Position numbers and translations under genes: made by a program
Shown: positions 47,656 to 59,130 of the stretch, piece by piece
Layout of the letters: each line of letters opens with the position of its first letter
How positions within the stretch are numbered: the stretch's first letter is position 1
Notes under the pieces: model-generated
The model's input: only the letters and a program-made list of their open reading frames with translations
What the model was told of the DNA's origin: nothing
The model's database searches: none
Assembly: GCF_011075055.1 (NCBI RefSeq)
Contig: NW_025401112.1
Location: forward strand, 363,894-427,893
Direction of reading: 5' to 3'
From: Mangifera indica
Lineage: Eukaryota > Streptophyta > Magnoliopsida > Sapindales > Anacardiaceae
DNA: 64,000 nucleotides

Positions 47656-50600
47656 ATGCCGAAGATCCAATCTATTCTCCCCCTGCTTCTGATCCTTGCA
47701 ACAGTTTCCGTGTTTTCTCAGCCGAATCAACCATGGAAGAAAATCACTTATCCACGCTTGTTTCCAGGTTTCTTTTATTTTTATCTGACGAAAAATTGAA
47801 TCCTTTAAAGTTTGATGTAAAGGGTTCTCTTTTTTTGTTTTGTTGATGGCTCTGTTTGGTTCCCTAGAAAGTTTCAGTGTTATTTTCCCTTGATTGTTGA
47901 GAACTTATGAACATCTTAGCATCCGGAAGATAGTTCTGACTTTAGTATAATGTTTTTGGGTTTCAGCTAAAATGGCTTCTGGAAGAAGTGCTTTTAGGCT
48001 CTCAAAACCTCTGATTGGAGAAGATGGGAAGATTTATGCTTGTTCAGAGAAGACTTTGTTTGCATTTGAAAGTAATGGCTCCGTTGCTTGGTCCTTGGAT
48101 TTAGATTTTAAATGCAACATTGGTATGGCTCCAGTTCATGGCGGAAAAGGAAAGGTAATTAATTCATTTATAATCAGGCAAATGGCAAACCTGCTTACAA
48201 CTGTAATGCTTCTTGCTGTGTTTTGTGTTAGCACCACGAAGCTACAGGATTGTCTTGTTTATTGCATCTTGAAAGAACTTTTTCAAACTGGAGACATTTG
48301 GCACACAAAATCTAGTCTACTATCTATGGTCCTTATGATTTCCTAGACTTCTTTATGTAAAATTTTTTAGAAATCTTATATGATTATTGATTACAGAAGT
48401 TGTTGGCAGATATATTTGGTTGCAGAAGACAGGGTGATTAAGGTTAATTTTATGAAAATGGGAAATTCTGAATCTGCGCCACAAGTTTTTTTTGGTGAAG
48501 GACCAGGAGAAGAGGTAGCAGGTGAAATTAGTGGGCTTGCTGTGAGCACATTTGGTTCAACTGTTTTTATCAATGTTAAAAATAGGGGACTTTATGCATT
48601 CATGACTAGTGGAGAAGTACTTTGGAGTGCTGGGCCAAAGCAGTTTCAGTCAGACTATCATCAAGGTTGTAGAAAAAGTGTTGCAGATTGTTATTTTTCT
48701 TCACATCCTGTGATTGATGAATGTGAAGCTAATGTATATGTAAGGCCATTTCATCCCTAATCTTCCATTTTTTTTGCAATTTCCTCTAAATATAAGATGT
48801 GTTAGAATTTATCATGATTTACTTCGCACATAAGGAGCTTATTCGACATTGATTATTTGCTGATGGCATGTATAGATTCTGTGCATTTGCAGATATCAAA
48901 CACTCAAGGTGAACTTTATTCAATTTCATTTCGTAGTCCTCATTACAATTGGGTCCAGGATTTTAGTTCCTTCGGCAAAATGTTAACAATCACCTCAGGA
49001 AACAACGGTTGCTTGTATGTAACTATACCTGTTAAGGCTTTAGTATTTGCGCTTGATGCTTCTTCAGGAAATGTTTTGTGGCAGAGAAGTATTGGCCCCA
49101 TTAGTTCTGCAGAATATGCACCAGTTGTTGACTCTAATGGTAAATTTGTGTTCCATGATGTCCTCAACTCAGTCTCCTCTTAATGCATCCTTTTATGACT
49201 AAATAAGCTTTCCACCACCTTGATTGATTCCTTTTATTATTCTAACTCTTCATCATAATGGCAATAAATGGTTCCTCAATGTACATGCATCAGTATTCAA
49301 TGAACATAGTGAACTTATTCACCATCAACTCGACCTTAAACTCATCGATGTAACAGGATGGATATCTGTTGGTTCATTGGATGGCTTCCTGTACTCATTT
49401 TCTCCAACCGGAAGTCTTCACAAATTTTCAAAATCAGATACAATGGATTCAGTGATCCAGGTTAGCCCACTTCTTGATTGTTCAGGATATGCCGTATATA
49501 TATCCCAGACAAAGATGAGTGGAAAATTTATCCACACAAATGGTGAATATACATATGTCTCCACTATGAAACCTGAAAGTGTAGTCTTCTCCTTGATGGC
49601 TCCAGCAACGGGGTCTGTTTACTGGTCTGAAATCTATCCGGGTAATTGCAGCTTTTGATTTTTGATGTTCAAAGTTTGGTTTTATATGGTTGATTTCATT
49701 TGCCTTCTATGTTATCATCATACTAGTAGTTTTTGCTTTACAGACCCTAAGTCTAAATTCTCTCAGCGTTTGATGATTGCAGGCGAATTCTCATCCTTGT
49801 TATCCAAAAGTGACCTGCAGCGTTTTGATCCGGATGAGAGTCTTGTTCTTGCTTTTGTCACTGCTGCAAGTGAGGTTTACTACATTCATAAATGTTGAAA
49901 ATCATATATTAACTTGCAATGAAAATTATCTGGCCATACTATTAGAAGAATAAGGAATTGTTGATTTTATGTTGTCGTATTGCTAAGCTTACATCTGGGT
50001 TCTTCTGAATAATGCAGAGACAGGCAACACACTGCAATGCCGAACGATTGGTAATCATTGATGTAATGACAAAATAAAAATTTCTTTACTTGATAATGTG
50101 CATTATGTTTGATTCTTCATCTGTTACAGGTCAGAAGGTTGCAGCTAGTTGTTCTCAAACAAGGCCTAAGAGGCCTGGTATCTACATAGGTAAGTAGGCG
50201 GTATTTAAGCAAGAAAGTTTAAAATACATATGGGAAAACAATTATGAAAGAAAACACTTCCTGCAGGTAATGAAAGGGCAGTTGTGCTGTTCCTGTTTTT
50301 TGAGTCAGTGGTCTTGTTAGTTTTAGCTGTACTAGTGAGGTTCTGTTGCACATTTTGGAGGAAAAAGAAGCTGCAAGGCCAAAACTTTGGAAATTTTCTG
50401 GATAAGAGAGTAAGCTCTGGAATTTCCTCCTTTTCATTCTAGCAATTCACTTCCATTGGCAATTTTTTGTTCACTCTTTCAGCCTTTCAGCGTTCGCTCC
50501 AACTCAAGAAGAAAGCATTCGATAGAACAATCACCGAGCTTGAGCAGAAGGCTGTGGAGGAAGCAGTAACCGGTGAAGTGATTGAAAAGCTCAGCAGTTT

Positions 50601-51057
50601 GGTGCAAGAAAGGAAAGGCGTTGAGAGAAAACTCTCAACAACTTATAGTTTAGGCAGGGATACTGCAGGTTCATATTCAAAGTCTCTCCTGCCAGTATAT
50701 GATGCTAAAACCAGAAGCTATTCATTTCAAGGGGCAAAGAAGGAGAGTGTTACCATCTTTCACACTCTGAGTGACACATCTTCGGGCAGCACAGAAATAG
50801 AAAACAGTTGGGATTCTGAAGAAGATAACAATCAGGTTGCAGCTAACACAAACGCTAAAGCAAAAGCACCCATTGAAGCAGAGAGTTCAAGTGATGATGT
50901 GGTCTTTATGCATCACAGGATAAGTCCATCAGAGCCAGCTTCAAGCTCCAGGCGATTCATTAGTCCATTATTCGTGGAGCAAGAGGGGGAGGTGGTGGAG
51001 TCCATGTCCATGTCAAGTGTCTTAAAGAGGAGAAAAGCCTTGTCTTCAACAAAGTAG
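47656..51057 (+). CDS. GEX3: GEX3-like PQQ beta-propeller membrane protein
   Basis: Ten exons: 47656-47767, 47967-48154, 48410-48739, 48893-49139, 49357-49641, 49744-49869, 50018-50050, 50130-50189, 50267-50409 and 50491-51057, giving 696 residues. There is a signal peptide (about 1-22, LPLLLILATVSVFS), then an outer region with repeated propeller blades ending in W (NGSVAWSLD, SGEVLWSAG, SGNVLWQRS, TGSVYWSEI), as in PQQ/quinoprotein-like repeats. A single membrane helix follows at about 466-484 (VVLFLFFESVVLLVLAVLV) with a glutamate in the middle, then WRKKK and a ~200-residue tail. The tail has a coiled coil (TITELEQKAVEEAVTGEVIE) and Ser-rich end. In Arabidopsis, GEX3 is a plasma-membrane protein of gametes needed for female gametophyte patterning and pollen-tube guidance. 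Tandem acceptors 8 nt apart at exon 10 (TTTCAGCCTTTCAG) exist; only the second keeps the frame. Confidence 0.9.
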
Positions 51058-51431
51058 AATCTACACAAAAATTTGATTACACCATGTAATGTTAATCATC
51101 AGCATCAAAACTGATAACCCAAGTTGAAGAATGGTTCAGGAGAAGAATAATTTGTGAGAGCTTATGCATGTTGGTATTGATAGACACCATTATAGTGATT
51201 ACAAAAAACAATTTCACTTATACAATAGTTTGGAATTTGATATAAACATCAGAAAAATTACATCTTAAAAAGTAAATTATTAAGATTAGAACGCTTAAAA
51301 TCATATAAATCTCAAGATACCATATTTTCCTATGAGATCCAAATTCCATACCTGCTCTTGTATCCTAACAGAATCTTTACAAAAATCATTAGCGACTGTG
51401 CCTGGCAATAATTACTGAAGGAAGGAATTAA

Positions 51432-51503
51432 ACGACATGTCGTTTAAATTTAAACTACTTTATGACATGTCGTCTTATAGTTCATAAGTATACGACATAT
51501 CGT
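51432..51503. promoter_or_regulatory. Three 12-bp palindromes at exact 30-bp spacing
   Basis: ACGACATGTCGT (51432), ATGACATGTCGT (51462) and ACGACATATCGT (51492) are the same palindromic core at exactly 30-bp intervals, with dissimilar spacers. A half site, ACGACAAC, follows at 51520. It lies between the GEX3-like gene and the start of the ZCCHC8 leader (about 51580). Three-turn spacing puts all sites on one face of the helix. The half sites are TGTC-type elements in everted order, as bound by some auxin response factors; this reading is inference. Confidence 0.5.
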
Positions 51504-52490
51504 ATAGAAAAGTCAAAATACGACAACTGAAGTCCACCCTGTTCCGCGACACAGCCGATATTACCCCGGCCAATATCATGAGTGGTAAAGGGGAATGGAA
51601 AGAGAGAGAGAGAGAGACAAAGATCTATAATCGTTGATTCAGACACTACTTTGAGCTATACATGGTTTTTCAAAGAAGGTAAAAACCCTAATTTCAACTT
51701 TCTCTTGTCTGTTTGGCTGCGGCGAAATTCGAGAAAAACAATGAGTAACCATTTTATCTTTTCTTTTATTTGTTATGGATGCAAAATTGTAGCTTAATTT
51801 AGTGTGACGGTTCATTTCTCGCTACTCAAGCTAATACCAGATTCCTTTCTTCTGTTTGCTTTTCTTCAAATTATTTTTCTTTCGGTGATCTGCGTAGCTT
51901 TACATGCCTTAAATGAAACCCTAATCACCATGGAAACCTTGAATGAGAAGAGAGGAATTTGAATTATAGTATTGTAGGTTAAAGCCAAAACCTTTAAAGC
52001 AACTCTGCTTGAAATTGCAATTTAATTGTAGTATTGGTGACTCTGGTTTGAAATCAGTAATGTGGTGTATACTGTGATGGATGGTTTTGCTTTCGTTTAG
52101 AGTAGCCTTGGAGAAGTCCTAGGTGGGAATGATATATAACTGTTATCTCGTATAACTTTTTTTCTTTCATTTATATAAAAATGTTATTTGTATTGGCAAT
52201 TTTTGGAGTGTAGAGGAATGTGGCAATTTAGTAGATGAAAGTATGAGTAGCTTAGCAGCCATAAGCCTGATACCATTTTAATAGTCATTGAGTATTTGTT
52301 TGTTTTGATTTTCTGTTCTGGGTAGATTTCATTTGCATATCATGGTTCAGTATCTTTTCCTAAATATGGTATTGTTATCTAAGATGCTAGGTTTTGTTGT
52401 TTTGCAAGTTCAAAAATCTTTTTCCTTTGCAGGATAATCTGGGTGGTTGATTACTGGAGCTTGTAAATTTATTACGTTTTTAGTATAAGT
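51504..52490 (+). other. Promoter, 5' UTR and leader intron of the ZCCHC8 gene
   Basis: A GA repeat (about 51599-51617) and a short exon-like stretch are followed by a T-rich intron ending TTCCTTTGCAG at about 52433, and then the last leader segment before the ATG at 52491. The ORF at 51582-51797 is not supported as coding. Confidence 0.5.
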
Positions 52491-55400
52491 ATGGAAAGAG
52501 GGGATATGCTTAAAGTATCTGGAGAGGAGAATAATAAAATTCGTGATTTTGATGATGATATTGTTGAGGCTGATTCTGAACCTAATAATTCAGATGATAA
52601 AGAAGATGAACCAAGGGTTGAGAGCATGCAGCTGAATGAATGCAATGCTGGAACTGAAGAGGGTCAGTTTATAGAGGATAGAGAACAAGACAAGGATTTC
52701 CTTGATGATTCATCTATTTTGCAAGTAAATGTTGAGCTGACTGCTGCTGTCGAGTTGGCTGAAAAAATTGTTGAATCAGGCTCTATGGTGCATGTTCAAA
52801 ATGGCCTCCTCAATTCTCCTAATGAAAATCCCATTCGCAAATATGTGATGGATGTTAGTTGTATCCTGCTTTTACATTGAAATCCTAACTTCTTTTTCTT
52901 TTGTGTTTCTCTGATTTTGCATAGACTAACCATTAACTAATGTAAGGAATTGGCTCCCACACAATATCTTAATAAGTGAATTCCTTTATGCAACTTTTTA
53001 TTTGCAATTTATGTTGAGCTCCTGATTTTATGATTTCCATAATATAACATGGCAGCTATGTCCGGTGTTAAGAGAGCCCGGATGACATTTGAGGAAGATC
53101 AACCTTCGGTGCATGTATCTTATAATTCCTTGACAAGGTTGGAGTTGGGGATAGTCATTGTTACATAAAAAAAAAAAGAATAATGAGGAAAAGTTGATTT
53201 TTTTTCAATTTTTTTGGCTAATATATATATATATATATATTTTGGAGATAATTCTAATTAGTTTAATACTTGGTAAACTTTGGCCATTTTGCAGAGCTAG
53301 TAAGCAGAAACTTGAGGAATTATTACAGCAGTGGTCAGAATGGCAAGGCCAGCATGGTTCATCATTAAATGTAAGTATGTATGATAAAAATGGCAGTCCT
53401 TTATTTTTTATTGGTTTTTCCATGTTTGGCATTCTGCTTCTTCGCACGTTAAATGCTCTCTTATCTAAGATGAGATAAGTGAACTTTTATTTTTTACTTA
53501 TTATTTTCCCACTAGTAAACTAAAGTGGCTTGGATTAATTAGCATGCATTCTATCACAAAACAGGCAATTTCTTTTCTCAGACAATCTAATGAACTATAT
53601 TGTATAACATACTGGTTTGACTAAATAATGTGTGCATTATAAAAATACTGAATGGTCTATAGCTTTTGAAGTTTTAAGGAAACCCTAAAGACTTCAAAAA
53701 TCTTAGACACTTTGCCTAATCTACTTGATGAAACTGAGCAGTGTAGTCGTAGTTGACAAAAGAAGTCATATGAATGAAGTGCCCAAAAGGCAGAAATGGG
53801 AACTTAGTCCAATGCATCATAGATGCCAAAAAAAAAAAAAACAAATGAAGAAAGAAAGAAAGAGGCAAAATGTTGAGCTTGCCTCAGGTTTTTATTCATT
53901 TGTGGCAGATTGACAAGGGGTCTTATGAAGCTCCCCGTGCTGAGATGATCTGTAGTATCTGTTGGCTCTCTTAATCATGTTTCCCATTTGGGAGGAAGAT
54001 GTTACATAATGCAAACCGTTAGCGGCAATTAATGTTTCCCATTTGTGGGACTTGTAGTTGTGTCAGCAAATTCATTTTTCTGTGCTGTTTCCTAAGTCTT
54101 GACCTCTGTGTAATTTTTTCAATTCTTATAGGATTCAAGTGGAAGTTTAGAATCTGGTGATGCAACATATTTTCCTGCTATTCATGTTGGCAAAAAGGAG
54201 GGCTCTGCAGTGGTGAGTTTCCATTTGTGTCTATGTCCTTAGCTTATTTAGTTTACTGGCCAATCATTAAGCTTAGATTGTTCCTGTCCTGGTAAAAAAA
54301 AAAAAAATTATTAAGGCTATTTTTATTCTGTTGTAACCCTATTGAACATTTTAGTGCAGATCACTTTTTACTGTTGGGTTAACCTTTTCATTTTGTGGAC
54401 CATGATTAGACTGAATTGATTTTTATTGTCAAAAGAATTCCTCAATTTCAAGATTACTCAATAAACTTGTTTATCTTAAACAATAATTGCGTGCTTGATA
54501 ATTGGTGAGGGGTTCCATAAAGCATAACCAAGCATGAAGAAATATGATTTTGACTTAACATGTGAACTTTTTAAAATTCTTTGTTTTCCCTGATCTAGTT
54601 CTTCTACCAAAAGTGCAGCTTTGCTCTTCTTATTCGATATCTCAATAGAACTTACAAAAATATAAAGTGCTTTGGAAATGTAATCAAAGGTATAGAATTG
54701 TTAGAACTTTCTCAGAGAAGATGAAATATCTGCTCTGTCTATATCATCATTTATACTTGACGTTGTAAGAATGTTCTGACAAGGATACATTAACATTTTT
54801 TTTCATGTTTGACATAACTGCTCTCTCAAATTCATAATTTCTTTCAAAAGCAGCTAAGATGTTTCTGAGTTCTGTAGTTTCATGTTTTACGTATATTTGT
54901 TTCTTTCAACTGTTCTTTTATGTGTAGTCTTTTTGGATAGACAACGAAACAAGGAATCAGCAGAATGACGGATTCATTCCTTTGGTTAGCAACAATGCTC
55001 CGCTGTATGATCGTGGATATGCATTGGGTTTGACTTTAGCGGATGATTCAAATAATGTGGAGGGGTAAGTGTTCACTATATTTGTACCTTTCATAGAGCT
55101 TTTTATGATTTCTGAGTGGGAATTATATCATGTAATTTGTAAATGCATAGAAATGTTCAAATGGTTTACTGGCATAAATTGAAATGCGCAATCTTATCAC
55201 ATCTAATTTTTCTAGGTGGACATTATATAGTTTTCACTTTTATGTATTTTAATGTTTGTTGAAATCTCATACATTGTGCTAATATATTCATCTATCTTGC
55301 AGAGGCTTGAAGATAATAGATGATGCTAGCCGTTGTTTCAACTGTGGTTCTTATAGTCATTCTTTAAAGGAATGCCCAAAACCTCGTGACAATGCTGCTG

Positions 55401-58024
55401 TCAATAATGCTCGACAACAGCAGAAGTCTAGACGTAATCAGAACTCTGCTTCTCGCAATCCTACTCGATATTATCAGAAATCTTCTGGTGGAAAATATGA
55501 TGGCTTGAGGCCTGGTGCCCTTGATGTGGAAACACGGCGACTTTTAGGTCTTGGGGTAATTTGGTTGCTTTTTCCTTTCCGCTATTCTGACTCTTCATGA
55601 CACAAGTTTGTGGCTTCTGTATTATTTATTAATCTTGACATGCATGCTTGTTTGAATGCCTCTTTGTACATGTGTTTAGAACATAATTTCTTTCATAATA
55701 TCTCCTAACTGTTTTAAGGCACCTTAGCAACTGAAATGATTGTTAAATTTGATCCTAATTTTTAAGTGGTTTTAATATTTTAACTATCACTTTTATTAAT
55801 TGAACTTCCAAGTATATGATCACCTGAAGGGGTAGTAATTCTCCAGGATGTTTCATATTTTAAGTTGAGCTACTGTTGACACTTGTAGAAATGCTGTAAT
55901 TGACCTATGGTAAGGATCTGTGTTTTGATAGATGTTCTTTATTGAACTTAAACTATGATTAAGGGTACCATGGTCTTCCATACTGGCTGTTTATGATTTT
56001 TAATCATGTTAGATGTGTTTTTAAGTGTGAGATGATATATGGTACATTTCACATAATGTGCTTATATTATTCTTCTCTAGGCTGTTGCTTACAGTTGGTT
56101 GTATATTGTTCAACCACAAATAATACGATCTATCAGTTTGAAATTGCATAAACCTTCTCAGAATTTTGTTTTACTGTTCAACTTCTCTTGGTATATTTAT
56201 TTTATGTTTGAGTTCATCAAGTCAGTTTTGTTCATTTTATTTACAAAGTAGTAGTAGACATCCCTCGCCAATTTTTTGCTTGTCAAAACTGAGACACCCC
56301 TTGTGGGAATTAAGCTTTATCTCATGTATTTATAAATGTTAAAAGTGTTAAAATTGTTTTATTTGTTACACAGGAACTTGATCCACCCCCCTGGCTTAAT
56401 AGAATGAGAGAACTGGGGTACCCCCCAGGATATTTGGGTGAGTATGTTAACTATGCTCACTTATATATTGTTCTCAATCTTTTGATTACATCTTTTCTTA
56501 TTTAGATTGTGAAATGCTTGTATGGTTGTTCTTGTTCTTATTCTCTATACAATGATGCAGTTTGATAGTTTACTCTTTAGGCCACTGAGAGATTGGCTTG
56601 GTCTATAGCTTTGTTGCTTCTTTTGTTCAGACGTATTACAGGGTCTGGCAACTAGGAGCTGGGGAATATTTTGGCAATTTTAATGCCTCCCCCAAGCAAA
56701 TATTAATCTGAATGGGATCTCTGTAATGAACCTTGGATTTGTCAGATTTCAACACTTTCGACATTCCATGTTGAAGGGAGCTCAAATATGATAAATAGAT
56801 GTCATGTGAAACAATCATGCTTCCTTGGGATAGTGGTCCATCACAAGCAGCACTCATTAAGAGCTAGAGAAAGCTTGAAGTCAATTGTGCTTTATAGGGA
56901 GGCAATGTAACTGCAATCTATTAGGGAAATCTAGGCCTTTAATTATCACTGCACCTTGTTTATTTGAAAAAGAATAAACGATGGTTAATGTTTAGTGGTG
57001 GATAGAATGTCAGAGTTAATTTGTATAGATCATCCGGGTTAATGCTCATGATGTTTGGGATATCTTCCCAATCTTTTAAAGATGTTTAGGGCCATTTCAT
57101 ATGGTAATGTGAGGTTTTTTTCCTTTTTTAGCGCATTATGCATTTCTTATTCTGTTTTGTGTAAAATTTCTACACACCAATAGGAAATAATTGAGTGGGG
57201 GGAGCATTAGAGATCTGAACTAAAATTGTTTGCTAACTTCTAGCTGGTTTTAGGGACGGGTACTCATCTAAATAACTTGAATTATCCACACCATCACTAT
57301 CTACCATATTTTTGTTGTCTCCATGGTAGCATCTTTTTTGTTCCATATTTTAGTAAATTCATTTATGCTCATAACACCATTCTCGATGTCTTTAGACCTG
57401 GATGAGGAGGATCAGCCATCCGGAATTACTATTTTTGCCGATGAGGAAATAAAGGAAGAGCAAGAAGATGGTGAAATTCTCGAAGCAGACACTCTTGAAC
57501 CACAAAAGAAAATGACTGTCAAATTTCCTGGAATAAATGCTCCAATCCCAGAAAATGCAGTTGAAAGACTCTGGGCAGCTGCTCCTTCAAATTCTGATCC
57601 ACCTAGAGAACGAACTCACCACAGAGTGGGCCATCATACAGAATCATTTAGCAGAGGACATCATTCTGATCAAAGGTGGTCAAGAGATTACAGAGATGAT
57701 GGCCCTCCTGGCTGTGACCCAGTGTCAAGTTACCCTTCGCGTTATGGTGGTCATGATTTTGGGTATCACTCTCACAGTAGAAGCCCCACCCTGGGGAGGA
57801 CCCATTCTGAGAGAGGTATGAGGAGTCCATTGGTATATGATGATTACATGACTGATGGTTCTTACAGACGAAAGTCACCAAGAGAACACCGTTTAGGTAG
57901 ATATGAAAATGATCTTGATAGATACCGCGATGACTATGACCTGGGTCATTCTTCTCGTAGCATCGTTGATTATGACAGGTATCGCCATGATGATTATGAC
58001 AGGTATCACCATCGAAGTAGATGA
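52491..58024 (+). CDS. ZCCHC8: ZCCHC8 homologue, zinc-knuckle/PSP protein of the NEXT complex
   Basis: Eight exons: 52491-52860, 53056-53137, 53295-53370, 54132-54212, 54928-55064, 55303-55555, 56374-56437 and 57396-58024, giving 563 residues. The N terminus is acidic (DDDIVEADSEPNNSDDKEDE). A conserved block, RASKQKLEELLQQWSEWQ, follows. The CCHC zinc knuckle CFNCGSYSHSLKEC has exact C-x2-C-x4-H-x4-C spacing. The PSP motif is PGALDVETRRLLGLG...ELDPPPWLNRMRELGYPPGY. The C terminus is rich in RS/RD/HH/Y repeats (DRYRHDDYDRYHHRS). In animals and plants ZCCHC8 is the scaffold of the nuclear exosome-targeting complex with the helicase MTR4/HEN2 and RBM7, sending aberrant nuclear RNA to decay. The first donor (VMDVS|GTATCC) is weak; the alternative GTTAGT donor breaks frame. 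In Arabidopsis ZCCHC8B lies next to HAC2, as here (from memory). Confidence 0.93.
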
Positions 58025-59130
58025 TAGAGTAGATGATTATTGGACATAATTGCAGCAGTAACTTGTAAAAAGATGCTTTTCCTGATAGATCTATACATGA
58101 GATTAGATTTAAAACATAGAGGAGAACAACTCTCATTTTGGTGTTGGAGATCTAGTTTTCACAACCGTCTGCATAATTTCTCTATATATTCAATATTTTC
58201 TTCAATCTGCTTGTTCCCTACTGCTTTTCTACTGTTTCAATAAGATTATATTCACGCACTTTTAAAAATATAATTAGATATATAGATGATGTGATTCGGT
58301 GATTTTGAATCAGAGATCAAATAATACTTAATCATATAATGATACATCATTTTTATACTTATTATTAGGGTTGGATTTGAGTTACTCTAAGCTCGAGTTT
58401 GGTTTGATCTACATTGAACCAAGCTAGAGTGTTATTACATGGAACCAAAGTTGGTTAAAAGGTGTTTAAGTTTTGTTTAACTTGTTTCAAAATAGTCAAG
58501 TTTGAGTTTGAGTTTTAAATTTGATCGGATATTAAAATAATATTGTTTTATATTAAAAATTTTAAATTCACAAGTTTGATGGGTTAAACACTTTTAAAGT
58601 TAGAGTTAGAGTCTGAAATAATTGAATTTTTAGGTTTAAGTTTACTTGATCAAAGTTTGTTTTAGATTTATTTGAATTGAGTTTAAGTTTAAGTTTGAAT
58701 AAACACGGTTTGAATCCAGTTCTATTCACTATTTAAACCTGTCTAAATTAATCGAAATCTTGTTGAATCGAGTCATAAATTAAATCTATTTGACAGTTGG
58801 GGAAGGATTTTAATTTTCAGATTCTATTAGATCTAATTGGAGTTGGGCCAAAATTGAAGGACTAAAGGGAATTAATTCGTTGTAATCCATTCAATTACGA
58901 CACGACATCCCTAAGTTGATTAATTTGACTTAAATACGATTGCACCGACATCAAGGGTAAAACAGTAATTTCAGTTAAAAAGAGCTGTTAAATACATATC
59001 CTATCAGTATAAGGATGGGTTATCTCACTAGTACAGAAACTGGAATTTTTATTCTCCTTTCCATAAGACCTTTTAACCTTTCTTTGAAATTTAAAAAGTA
59101 AGGAAGCGATCTGGCCCACCACCATTGATC
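58025..59130. other. Intergenic, ZCCHC8 to HAC; carries a shared repeat
   Basis: Bases 58370-58780 resemble 23425-23740, for example AATTGAATTTTTAG and TTTAAATTCACAAGTTTGAT against TTTAAATCACAAGCTTGAT. They are two diverged copies of one unclassified repeat. Bases 58265-58365 match the AT-rich MITE family. No gene is seen. The HAC promoter is probably in 58900-59130. Confidence 0.55.

Noticed and set aside
57648..58136. 162-codon minus-strand frame rich in His/Cys over the end of ZCCHC8
   Set aside because: It is a shadow of the RD/HH/Y-rich C-terminal exon, whose + frame closes the ZCCHC8 protein correctly.
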